Shown piece after piece: positions 35,596 to 43,557 of a stretch of 64,000 nucleotides of DNA. Position 1 is the first letter of the stretch; every line of letters starts with the position of its first letter. Source of the DNA: Acidobacteriota bacterium. GTDB lineage: Bacteria > Acidobacteriota > Thermoanaerobaculia > Multivoradales > J023. The translations under genes and the position numbers were made by a program. The notes below the pieces were generated by a model, which did no database searches, had not been told where the DNA came from, and saw nothing but the letters and a program-made list of their open reading frames with translations. The stretch is from assembly GCA_029263315.1 (NCBI GenBank), contig JAJCXR010000065.1:1-64000 (forward strand). Reading direction: 5' to 3'.

Positions 35596-37064
35596 GTCAG
35601 GCAGAAACCTTTGGAAGTCGATGGGGGCTGATTATCGCCACGCTGGGTATGGCGGTGGGCACGGGAAATATCTGGCGCTTTCCGCGCATCGTCGCCTCCA
35701 ACGGGGGTGGTAGTTTTTTGGTGGCCTGGGTGGTCTTCCTCTTCCTCTGGTCGATCCCCTTGATCATTGCCGAGCTCGCCATCGGCAAGCGCATGCGGCA
35801 AGGGGCGGTCGGGGCATTTGTCGGTCTGGGTGGCCCTGGGTTCGCTTGGATGGGGGGCTTCGTGGCCCTCTGTGCCACCGCCATCATGTTTTACTACTCG
35901 GTGGTCACCGGCTGGTGCTTCCGCTTTCTTGCCGCTTCGCTATCCGGTGGCCTTGCCGATGCAGACGGTGGGCAGGCATTATGGGATTCCTTTGCCGGTC
36001 ATCCGGCTTCGGTGGCGACCCACTTCCTGGCTCTGGGTTTGGGCACAGCGGTGGTCTGGTTCGGCGTCCGTGGCATCGAACGGGTGGCCAAGATCCTGAT
36101 TCCTACCCTGGCGGTCTTGGTGGTTATTCTCGCCTTGCGGGCTGTCACCCTGCCCGGGGCCGAGGCCGGTTTGGCGTTCATGTTCACGCCGGATTGGGGC
36201 GCCCTGGCGAGCCCTAAGATTTGGCTCGAAGCCTTGACCCAAAACGCTTGGGATACGGGAGCCGGCTGGGGCCTTATTCTCACCTATGCCATCTACATGC
36301 GAGTGCGTGAGGATGTTTCCTTGAACGCCTTTCTGGTGGGTTTTGGCAACAATTCGATGTCGCTTCTGGCCGGCATCATGGTGCTTTGCACGGTGTTCGC
36401 CATCGATCCCGATGCCGCCACGAAGATCACCGGGCAAAGCAACGAGGGCCTGACCTTCATCTGGATGCCGCAGCTGTTCGCTGAGATGCCGGGCGGTAGC
36501 CTGTTCATGATCATCTTTTTTGCCGCCCTGTCGTTCGCCGCCCTGACCAGCCTGATCGCCATGTTGGAGTTGGCGACGCGGGTGCTGATCGATCTGGGTC
36601 TAGCGCGCCGCACGGCGTTGATCGGGGTCGCCTCGGCCGGCGCGATCTTCGGACTACCCTCGGCGTTGTCCTTGCCGTTCTTTCGCAATCAGGACTGGGT
36701 ATGGGGGGTCGGCTTGATGCTGTCAGGCTTCTTCTTCGCCCTGGCGGCCAGCCGTTTCGGTCTCGATCGGCTGCGCTGTGAGGTGATCAACGGTGAGGGA
36801 TGCGATCTCCAGATCGGCCGTTGGTGGAACATTCTATTGGGGGTTGTGGTGCCCGTCGAGGCGGTGACCTTGATGATTTGGTGGCTCTACGAGGCCCGTG
36901 GATGGGATCCCGAAGAGTGGCTGAATCCGTTCCATTCCGCCAGTGTCGGCACGGTTCTCCTGCAATGGACGGTGGGCATCGTCGCCCTACTGCTTCTCAA
37001 CAAGTGGCTGGCCCGTCGTGCTGCGGCGACGGCGGCCCGTTCTTCACAGGGGTTGGCGTCATGA
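35592..37064 (+). CDS. Sodium-dependent amino-acid transporter, NSS/SNF family (MetP-like)
   Basis: 490 residues with about 12 membrane helices. The NSS signature is clear: GSRWGLIIATLGMAVGTGNIWRFPRIVASNGGGSF, quoted here only by its ends, gives the unwound helix 1 that binds Na+ and substrate (residues 8-42). Helix 6 and 8 regions follow (WLEALTQNAWDTGAGWG, LSFAALTSLIAMLE with Na2-site Ser/Thr). It imports an amino acid with sodium. The MetS-like small subunit encoded next points to methionine or alanine uptake as in Corynebacterium MetPS. GAGGAGG lies just before the ATG, which overlaps the thiE stop. Confidence 0.93.
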   Translation: MSQAETFGSRWGLIIATLGMAVGTGNIWRFPRIVASNGGGSFLVAWVVFLFLWSIPLIIAELAIGKRMRQGAVGAFVGLGGPGFAWMGGFVALCATAIMFYYSVVTGWCFRFLAASLSGGLADADGGQALWDSFAGHPASVATHFLALGLGTAVVWFGVRGIERVAKILIPTLAVLVVILALRAVTLPGAEAGLAFMFTPDWGALASPKIWLEALTQNAWDTGAGWGLILTYAIYMRVREDVSLNAFLVGFGNNSMSLLAGIMVLCTVFAIDPDAATKITGQSNEGLTFIWMPQLFAEMPGGSLFMIIFFAALSFAALTSLIAMLELATRVLIDLGLARRTALIGVASAGAIFGLPSALSLPFFRNQDWVWGVGLMLSGFFFALAASRFGLDRLRCEVINGEGCDLQIGRWWNILLGVVVPVEAVTLMIWWLYEARGWDPEEWLNPFHSASVGTVLLQWTVGIVALLLLNKWLARRAAATAARSSQGLAS

Positions 37065-37192
37065 GCACAACGGCGGTGGTGGCCATGGTAGTGATTTGTG
37101 GCGTCGTGTGGGGCGGCTTTCTCTGCCTGTTGATTGGCGCCCTGCGTCAGGAAGGCAGCAAGTCTTCAGCCGCCAAGGACTCGTTGCGATGA
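37061..37192 (+). CDS. MetS-like small subunit of the NSS transporter (43 aa)
   Basis: A 43-residue protein starting at ATG 37061, which overlaps the transporter stop as ATGA. It is a single membrane helix: MSTTAVVAMVVICGVVWGG, then LCLLIGALRQ and a short polar tail. The conserved VWGG in the helix and the position directly after an NSS gene match the MetS small-subunit family, required for MetP function in Corynebacterium. It is easily missed by gene callers because of its size. Confidence 0.82.
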   Translation: MSTTAVVAMVVICGVVWGGFLCLLIGALRQEGSKSSAAKDSLR

Positions 37193-37198
37193 GCCGGC

Positions 37199-37780
37199 GT
37201 GCATGAGCCGGGCCTCCTCAGCCCCGAGCCATCACTGGCTGTGATGGACGGCGAGATGGAAACGAGGCCAGCCGAGAAACCGGCCGAGCGAATCTATTTA
37301 GTGGGTTTCATGGGGGCGGGCAAGACCTCCATCGGGCGTCGGTTGGCCGTTGAGCTGGGATATCGCGACCTGGATTTGGACCGCCAGATCGAATTCGCCG
37401 CCCGCGCTTCAGTGCGCCAGATTTTTGAACGCCAGGGCGAGGTTTACTTTCGTGATTTGGAGTATCGGTGTTTGCGGGCGACGTTGGACGAAAAGCAAAT
37501 CGTTGTATCGACGGGAGGGGGTACAATGACGTTTCAGCGTAATCGAGAGCTGATGGCGAAGGCAGGGGTCAGTTTCTTCTTGCACCCGAGCTTTGAGACC
37601 ATTGTTTCCCGTCTTTCGTCCCACGGACGGCGATCACGTCCGTTGTTTCAAGATGAAGCGCAGGCCCTTCGTCTCTATGACGAGCGGTTGCATGATTATC
37701 GACTGGCGGATATCGAAATCCCCATCGAGTCCGGCGAGACAGCCGCCGAAGTTGCTGCTAGAATCCGTTTCTTGCTTTGA
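37199..37780 (+). CDS. aroK: Shikimate kinase
   Basis: Up to 193 residues; the start is uncertain (GTG 37199, ATG 37244 or ATG 37256, none with a strong ribosome binding site). The Walker A IYLVGFMGAGKTSIGRRLA is followed by DLDLDRQIE (shikimate-binding Asp, Arg), a FRDLEYR segment, STGGGTM (substrate Gly-rich loop) and the lid RSRPLF with catalytic Arg. It phosphorylates shikimate in aromatic amino acid synthesis. Its end overlaps the phosphoesterase start. Confidence 0.93.
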   Translation: MHEPGLLSPEPSLAVMDGEMETRPAEKPAERIYLVGFMGAGKTSIGRRLAVELGYRDLDLDRQIEFAARASVRQIFERQGEVYFRDLEYRCLRATLDEKQIVVSTGGGTMTFQRNRELMAKAGVSFFLHPSFETIVSRLSSHGRRSRPLFQDEAQALRLYDERLHDYRLADIEIPIESGETAAEVAARIRFLL

Positions 37781-38532
37781 GGGAGAAATTGCGATATTTG
37801 GTCATTTCTGACATGCACGGCAACTGGGACGCCTTTGCGGCTGTCCTCCGTCGTGTGCGTCGTAAGCGCTTCGACTCAACCCTGGTCCTTGGGGATTTGG
37901 TCGGCTACGGAGCCGGCCCAAACCAAGTTGTGGAGGCGGTGAAGAATCTCGAGGGCGATGTCCGAGTGGTGCGCGGCAACCATGACAAGGTTGTCTGTGA
38001 GCTCGAGGACGGCTCCAATTTCAATCAGCCTGCGTTGGCGGCAGCCCGGTGGACCACTGACCGCCTGACCCCCGCCAATATGCGTTTTGTGCGCCGTATG
38101 CCCCTCGGGCCAATGGAGGTCAGCGAGGAGGTGCACATTTGCCACGGCTCACCCCTCGATGAAGATACCTACGTCTTCTCCATCTACGACGCCTACGAAA
38201 TCTTCACCAACTACAACGCGCAGGTCGTCTTTTTTGGCCACACCCATATCCCATCGCTCTTTGTCCTTCAGCCCAAGGGCATCGAGGTGGCGGTGGTGCA
38301 AGGTGAATCCTTCACCCTGAAGTTAGAAGAGGGCAAGCGCTACTTGCTCAACCCGGGGTCCATCGGTCAACCCCGCGACCGCGATCCCCGCGCCTCCTTC
38401 ATCACCTACGACAGCGAAAGCCGTACCGTCCGTTGGCAGCGGGTCGACTACGCCATCGCCAAAGCGCAAGAGCGCATTCTGCGTTCGGGTCTGCCCAAAG
38501 TGTTGGCGGACCGGTTAGCTCTGGGTATTTAG
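37777..38532 (+). CDS. Calcineurin-like metallophosphoesterase (YfcE/diadenosine tetraphosphatase-like)
   Basis: 251 residues. All five metal-binding motifs are present: SDMHGN (DxH), LGDLVGYG (GDxxG), VRGNHD (GNHD), ICHGSP and FFGHTHIP (GHTH), followed by LNPGSIGQPRDRDPRASF, the usual closing block. Such enzymes hydrolyse phosphodiesters or nucleotides using two metals. The start is a TTG at 37777 overlapping the aroK stop; TTG at 37789, closer to a GAGGGAG sequence, is an alternative. It is the last gene of the plus-strand run, converging on ccmF. Confidence 0.88.
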   Translation: MREKLRYLVISDMHGNWDAFAAVLRRVRRKRFDSTLVLGDLVGYGAGPNQVVEAVKNLEGDVRVVRGNHDKVVCELEDGSNFNQPALAAARWTTDRLTPANMRFVRRMPLGPMEVSEEVHICHGSPLDEDTYVFSIYDAYEIFTNYNAQVVFFGHTHIPSLFVLQPKGIEVAVVQGESFTLKLEEGKRYLLNPGSIGQPRDRDPRASFITYDSESRTVRWQRVDYAIAKAQERILRSGLPKVLADRLALGI

Positions 38533-38590
38533 GGTCGAATGTCCCGGCGTTGAAGGATATCCCGGACGGCGGTGGTCGCCCGGGCTGCTC

Positions 38591-40876
38591 CTACGATTTA
38601 TGCGCCTGAGCCGTCGCCGCCTTCGCGTCGATGGCGTCACCTTGCAGCGCTTGCTTGAGACGCTGAGCCGCTGCCAGGAGACCGCCGATCAAGACGACCC
38701 ACAGGCCGTACCAGACCATTTTGATCAAGGGCTTGCGGGTGACGTCCACCGATAGGCGAGCCGGGTTGCCTTCGACCGCGACTCCCTGGATACCAAATCT
38801 CGCTTGCCCGGTTTGAGGGTCCAGGCCGGTCATCGCCAGACGCCCGCCGCCGGGCAGCGCCTCGGTGGGGGCTTCGACGCGTCCATCTTGATAGACCCGA
38901 TAGGTTGCCGAGACGGGCAGGATCTGGCCGTCTCGAATCACTTCGAGATTGGCCCCGACGGTGACAAAACCGGCGCTCGCCAGCTGAACCATGGCGTCGC
39001 CTTCGTTTTGCCCTTGCAGGCTGACCAATCGCACTTGGATGGGGCCGATTTCGAGGGACTCTCCTTGTGCCAGGGCGAGGCGATGTTGATCGCTGGCCAC
39101 CTGGGCCGGCTCAAATTGGATGGGGGAAATGTAAATGTCCCGAGCCCACGTCTTGTGCACATGGGGGTTGGCCATGGTCTGCCGTGTGCGCTGGTTGACG
39201 AACAGCTTGGGGTAGGACTTGAAGCTGCTGCCGTCCTCGCGCACCACCTCGATCTCCAGGCTTTCCTTTTCGAAACCACGGCGCGGGATGAAGCGTTCGA
39301 AGGTCAGGTTGAGGTCGCCGACTTGCAGCGGCGTGCCTTGCTCCAAGGTGACCTTGGCGCTTTGGTCGTAGGCCGAGGAGGCCAAAATGCCGATCAGCAT
39401 GACGCCCACACCGACATGGGCCAGGTAGCCGCCGGCGCTGCGTAGCCCTCCCGGCCCCCTGGCTTTATCGATGACCTTGCTCAGGTTGGAGGCCAGGGCC
39501 GCGACGGCGAGGAAAATGAACAACATGTGGACGGGCAGGTGGACGCCGGAGGCGATCGCTCCCAAGGTCACGATCAGGGCTACCACCAGCGACGGCACCA
39601 ACTTGCGCAGCAGGACGCCCGGGCTACTGCCTTTCCAGGTCAGGAAGGGGACCGCCGCCAACAACAGGCCGACGAGCAGAGCCAAGGGCCGGTGGACGGC
39701 GTTGTAATAGCTGGGACCCACCGGCGCCGGCGTCTCCATGATCCAACGGGTGATCAGCGGAGCCGAGGTGCCGGCGGTGACCAAGATGGCCGAGGTGCCG
39801 ACCACCAACGTCGACATCACCAAGAAGAATCCACGGGATAGCAGTGGGTCTTCATTGGAGTGGGTTTCGACGTGCCGCAAGCCGCGGCCGAGGAGGAGCA
39901 CGGAAGCGACGGCGAAGAAGCCCATCCAGACGATCAGCCAGCGGGATAACCCGAGGTCGACGAAGCTGTGCACCGAGAAGTCCGCCAGGACGCCGGAGCG
40001 GGTCAGGAAGGTGCCGTACAGGACGGACAAGTAGAGCAGGGCCGCCAGCACCAAATTGAGCCTGCGATAGCGCCCCTTGGTACGTTCCATGTAAAGGCCG
40101 TGAATGAGCACCGTGCCGATCAGCCAGGGGATGAGGGAGGCGTTTTCCACCGGATCCCAGCCCCAGTAGCCACCCCAGCCCAGGGTTTCATAGGCCCAGT
40201 AGCCGCCCAGCATGATGGCGCCACCGAGCACTAGGAAGCCGCCTAAGGTCCATGGGAAGGCGCGCCTTGCCCAGGTGGAAGTGTCTCGAAACCACAGGGC
40301 CGCCAAGGCGAAGGCCATGGGAATGGCCGCCGCGGCATAACCGACAAACATGATCGGCGGATGGATGACCATCCAATCGTCTTGCAGCAGGGGATTGAGA
40401 CCGGCGCCGTCGAGGGGCGTCTCGCTGAGCATGACGAAGGGGTTCTCGCGCACCAGGATGAACAGCAGGCCGAAAAGATTGAGCAGGTAAAATCCCATGA
40501 CCGCCGGCTCTTGGCGTCCGGCAGTGCGGCTCAGCGGTAAGCCCAACAGGGCCCCGAAGAGCAACCAGATGAGGAAGCTACCCTTTTGCCCGGCCCAGAA
40601 GGCGGCGACCTGGAAGTGGATGGGCAAGTCCATGCCCGAGTATTGGTAGACGTATTCGATACGGAAGTCGCGCCGCGCCAAGCTGATGGCCAAAACGATG
40701 GCGCTGAGCACCACCGAGCTAGTGAAGAAGAGGTAACCTCGACGGGCGAAGGTCAGGGCGCTCTGATCCCCATCGAGCACCCGTAAATAACCCAATAGGG
40801 TGGCGATGCCGAAGGCGACGGCACACCAGATGGTCACAGCCCCGGGTAAGTAGAACTGAGACAAGTAGTCGAGCAT
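38591..40876 (-). CDS. ccmF: Cytochrome c haem lyase subunit CcmF
   Basis: 761 residues with about 14-15 membrane helices. The tryptophan-rich WWD motif GWGGYWGWDPVENAS near residue 235 and the haem-handling His residues in the flanking loops (IHPPIMFVGY, HGLYMERTKG) are conserved. A periplasmic C-terminal domain of about 250 residues (LMLIGILASSAYDQS onward) matches the ResB-like/CcmF extension and makes the protein longer than E. coli CcmF. It attaches haem to apocytochrome c. It is the last gene of the minus-strand ccm operon. Confidence 0.95.
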   Translation of the reverse strand: MLDYLSQFYLPGAVTIWCAVAFGIATLLGYLRVLDGDQSALTFARRGYLFFTSSVVLSAIVLAISLARRDFRIEYVYQYSGMDLPIHFQVAAFWAGQKGSFLIWLLFGALLGLPLSRTAGRQEPAVMGFYLLNLFGLLFILVRENPFVMLSETPLDGAGLNPLLQDDWMVIHPPIMFVGYAAAAIPMAFALAALWFRDTSTWARRAFPWTLGGFLVLGGAIMLGGYWAYETLGWGGYWGWDPVENASLIPWLIGTVLIHGLYMERTKGRYRRLNLVLAALLYLSVLYGTFLTRSGVLADFSVHSFVDLGLSRWLIVWMGFFAVASVLLLGRGLRHVETHSNEDPLLSRGFFLVMSTLVVGTSAILVTAGTSAPLITRWIMETPAPVGPSYYNAVHRPLALLVGLLLAAVPFLTWKGSSPGVLLRKLVPSLVVALIVTLGAIASGVHLPVHMLFIFLAVAALASNLSKVIDKARGPGGLRSAGGYLAHVGVGVMLIGILASSAYDQSAKVTLEQGTPLQVGDLNLTFERFIPRRGFEKESLEIEVVREDGSSFKSYPKLFVNQRTRQTMANPHVHKTWARDIYISPIQFEPAQVASDQHRLALAQGESLEIGPIQVRLVSLQGQNEGDAMVQLASAGFVTVGANLEVIRDGQILPVSATYRVYQDGRVEAPTEALPGGGRLAMTGLDPQTGQARFGIQGVAVEGNPARLSVDVTRKPLIKMVWYGLWVVLIGGLLAAAQRLKQALQGDAIDAKAATAQAHKS

Positions 40877-40903
40877 GACTTACTTTCCCCGGCCGGAAGC
40901 CGG

Positions 40904-41311
40904 TTATCCGTAGCTTTTGGTTTCAGCCTCTTCGATGCCCTGGTACTTACTCGGGCACTTGACGAGCAGCTTGTTGGCGGCGAATTCGTCCGTCGCGGCG
41001 TCATAGTGGCCGATGGCGACGATGCTGATGGCATCCTCGAAATTGGCCGGTTTGATACCGGAATAGCGGACCGGCAAGGTGCTCTGGTCCTCTTCGTCGA
41101 CCAGCGTGAAGTGAAGGTTGCCGGTCTCCGTATTGTAAGACGAGCTGGCGGGCTGTAAGCCGCCCGCCACCTGGACGGGGCGCTGGGACTGAATCGCCAC
41201 CGCGTACGGTACATAAGGGGTCAGCGAGCTTTTGAACTCGGAGAACGAGAAACCGGCGAAGAGCAGGAGCAGCAGGGCGCCCGCGGCGTAGAACATTGTC
41301 TTACGTTTCAT
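40904..41311 (-). CDS. ccmE: Cytochrome c maturation protein CcmE, CxxxY type
   Basis: 135 residues: one N-terminal membrane helix (residues 6-24) and an OB-fold periplasmic domain (VQVAGGLQPAS, LHFTLVDEEDQSTLPVRYSGIKPANF, IVAIGHYD). CcmE is the periplasmic haem chaperone. The haem-binding motif is CPSKY (Cys119-x3-Tyr123) where E. coli has His130-x3-Tyr134. This is the variant described for Desulfovibrio and archaea (System I*). Its ATG overlaps the ccmD stop. Confidence 0.93.
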   Translation of the reverse strand: MKRKTMFYAAGALLLLLFAGFSFSEFKSSLTPYVPYAVAIQSQRPVQVAGGLQPASSSYNTETGNLHFTLVDEEDQSTLPVRYSGIKPANFEDAISIVAIGHYDAATDEFAANKLLVKCPSKYQGIEEAETKSYG

Positions 41312-41430
41312 AAGTCTTTCTCTCTTTCGCTCAACTTGCGATCGATGCGCAGGAGATAGAAGAACAGTCCGGCCCAGATGATCAGGTTAGTAGCGGCCAA
41401 CCACAGCAGTCCACCTTCGTTCACAATCAT
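41308..41430 (-). CDS. ccmD: CcmD-like small membrane protein (40 aa)
   Basis: 40 residues with one membrane helix (LLWLAATNLIIWAGLFFYLL) followed by a basic-acidic tail (RIDRKLSEREKDL), the layout of CcmD/CcdA-type haem-export subunits that stabilise CcmC-CcmE. GAGGAG is one base from the ATG at 41430 but 7 bases from GTG at 41424, so the true start may be the GTG (38 residues). It overlaps ccmE as ATGA and lies between ccmC and ccmE, the expected place. Confidence 0.8.
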   Translation of the reverse strand: MIVNEGGLLWLAATNLIIWAGLFFYLLRIDRKLSEREKDL

Positions 41431-41480
41431 GCTCCTCTGCCATGGCGTCGTTGCAGACACCCGAGGTAGGACAGGCAAGT

Positions 41481-42158
41481 CTATCGGTCGTCGTCGAATG
41501 ATTCCATGAGCCGTTCTTCGATCGCCAGACTGCGACAACGCAGACGGTGCATCCAGAAGAACAGGCCCGAGTAGCCGATGATGCCGCCCAATACGACGAT
41601 CAAGATGCGCCACTCGAACTCGGCAGAGGCCGGTTTGGGGTGGAGCGAGAAGCTTGCCATACGGGGCAAGATGAAAAACAAGAACGGCGCGACAAAAAAT
41701 CCCAAAGCGCAATAGGCCGCCGAAATGCGCGCCTTGGTCTCCGGGTCTTCAATGGCGCTGCGCAAGGTCAAATAGGCGGCATAGAAGACGATGGCCAAGG
41801 CGATGGAGGTCTGGCGTGGATCCCAGTTCCAGAAATCTCCCCACTGCACTTGCGCCCACACGGCGCCGGTGACGGTGGCGAGGACGCAGAAAACGATGCC
41901 CACTTCCACGGCGGCGGCGCTGGCACGATCGGCCTCGGGGGTGCGGCGGCGTAAATACACGACGCTCCACCAAGCGGCGACCAAGAAGGCGATGAACGAG
42001 GTCACCGCCATCGGCACATGGAAGAAGACGATGCGGCTCGACTGCGGGCTATCACCGGCCAGGCCGGCAAATCCGGCAGAAATCGGGGCGTAGAAAAAGG
42101 CAGCGAGGATGACGGCGGAGAGCCAAGTCCAGAGCAGCCATGGGAGGGTTTTTTTCAT
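41481..42158 (-). CDS. ccmC: Haem exporter subunit CcmC
   Basis: 225 residues with six membrane helices. The WWD motif QWGDFWNWDPRQTS near residue 112 and the two flanking His (FFHVPMAV near 49 and SLHPKP near 175) are the haem-coordinating elements. CcmC presents haem to CcmE. The ATG at 42158 overlaps the ccmB stop as ATGA; a TTG at 42167 is a less likely start. Confidence 0.95.
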   Translation of the reverse strand: MKKTLPWLLWTWLSAVILAAFFYAPISAGFAGLAGDSPQSSRIVFFHVPMAVTSFIAFLVAAWWSVVYLRRRTPEADRASAAAVEVGIVFCVLATVTGAVWAQVQWGDFWNWDPRQTSIALAIVFYAAYLTLRSAIEDPETKARISAAYCALGFFVAPFLFFILPRMASFSLHPKPASAEFEWRILIVVLGGIIGYSGLFFWMHRLRCRSLAIEERLMESFDDDR

Positions 42159-42853
42159 GGGTTCCAAATAGCCGGAAATAGCATCAAGGCGGCTACCATC
42201 AGAGTTCCATCATACAAGATCCCGAGGGTCAGGGCTACCTCTCCACGGGCGATGAGCAGCGATTGATCGGCGGTGGCGGCCAGGGTCGCATCGATGGCGA
42301 ATTTCAACAGTGGCAGCAGTATCGGAAAGGCGAGGACGGCGAAAAGGGGGCCCTTAGCTTCCGCCTGCGCCACCATGGCGGCGGTCAAGGTGCTACCCAA
42401 TGCGAGGCCGAAGCCGCCCACCAAGAGGGCGAGCACAAAGTGGCGCATGGAGCCGATGGGCAACTGCATGACGCCGATGTAGAGCGGCGCCACCAAGAGC
42501 TCGAGGCTGAAGATCAATACCAGGTTGTAGAGCGCCTTGCCGCAGAAAAGGCTCGACGGCCGGGCCATCAGACGCAGGGCCATGGCGGTGCGGCTCTCTT
42601 CTTCGTGGACAAACGTGCGGGGTAGACCGGCACTGGCGGCGAACAGCAGGATCATCCACAGCAGGACGACGACAAACGGGCGAGCCGGTTCACTGATACC
42701 GGCGGGCCCGAGGGCGATGGTGGTGGTCACCAGGGTGGTGAAGGCAAAGAGCCCCACGGTATTGAGGGCATAGCGGGTACGCAACTCGGTACGCCATTCT
42801 TTGTTGAAGATGGTCGCTGTTTCAGCGAGCCAGATGCAGATGTCGCGCCACAT
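42155..42853 (-). CDS. ccmB: Haem exporter permease CcmB
   Basis: 232 residues with six membrane helices; FNKEWRTELRTRYALNT at the N terminus and HEEESRTAMALRLMARP in the first loop are CcmB signatures. It is the membrane partner of CcmA in the ABC complex that releases holo-CcmE from CcmC. It overlaps ccmA by 32 bases and ccmC by 4, showing tight coupling. Confidence 0.94.
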   Translation of the reverse strand: MWRDICIWLAETATIFNKEWRTELRTRYALNTVGLFAFTTLVTTTIALGPAGISEPARPFVVVLLWMILLFAASAGLPRTFVHEEESRTAMALRLMARPSSLFCGKALYNLVLIFSLELLVAPLYIGVMQLPIGSMRHFVLALLVGGFGLALGSTLTAAMVAQAEAKGPLFAVLAFPILLPLLKFAIDATLAATADQSLLIARGEVALTLGILYDGTLMVAALMLFPAIWNP

Positions 42854-43454
42854 TGGGGAGCTCCAGGGGATCAGGATTGGCGATCACCGCCAAGCCGTTT
42901 TCGAGCTGCTCGGTGAGCAGCAGGAGGACTTCGTCTCGCCCCTTGGCGTCGAGGTTTTGGAGCGGTTCGTCGAGCAACAAGATGCGTGGACGATGCAGCA
43001 GTGCCCAGGCCCAGCGAAGGCGTTGCCGCATGCCCGAGGACAACTTACCCGCCGGGCGGTTTAGCGGCAGGCCGACCCGCTGCAGCAAGTGTCCGGCGCG
43101 GTCGTCATCGAGGTGCCGGAGACGGCAGGCGAATTGCAAGTTTTCCAAAGTCGTGAGCTCACCGTAGAACTCGAGGTCCGGTGCCACATAACCGACGGCC
43201 CGTCGCCGCTCGATGACGTCCAGCTCGCGTCCTTCCAAGCGACAGACGATGGTGCCTTTTTGTGGAGCCATGAGGCCCGCCAGGCAGCGAAGCAGGGTGC
43301 TCTTGCCGGAGCCGTTGTCACCGGTGACGGCGAGCACCTCTCCCGTCTCCACCGCCCCGCTGACGTCCCGCAACACGCGCAACCTCCCATAGCTGCGGTA
43401 CAGGTGGTGCATTTCAAGGCATACGGACCTCGACGGCTCATGGGCGGGGATCAT
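42822..43454 (-). CDS. ccmA: Haem exporter ATP-binding protein CcmA
   Basis: 210 residues from ATG at 43454. It has all ABC ATPase motifs: Walker A GDNGSGKSTLLRCLAG, signature KLSSGMRQRLRWAWALL, and Walker B ILLLDEPLQNLD. The size and the 'one gene ahead of ccmB' position identify CcmA. It is the first gene of the operon; its start is 103 bases from the divergent HEAT/cyclophilin gene, so the two promoters share this gap. Confidence 0.93.
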   Translation of the reverse strand: MIPAHEPSRSVCLEMHHLYRSYGRLRVLRDVSGAVETGEVLAVTGDNGSGKSTLLRCLAGLMAPQKGTIVCRLEGRELDVIERRRAVGYVAPDLEFYGELTTLENLQFACRLRHLDDDRAGHLLQRVGLPLNRPAGKLSSGMRQRLRWAWALLHRPRILLLDEPLQNLDAKGRDEVLLLLTEQLENGLAVIANPDPLELPNVARHLHLAR

Positions 43455-43557
43455 GGGACGGATTATAGAGCCCAGGGACCCTCTGGCGGGATTTTCTCGC
43501 CCTCCATTGCCGTCCACTTGGTTGTTTCAGGCCGATGGAGGGCATAGGATTCGCTGC

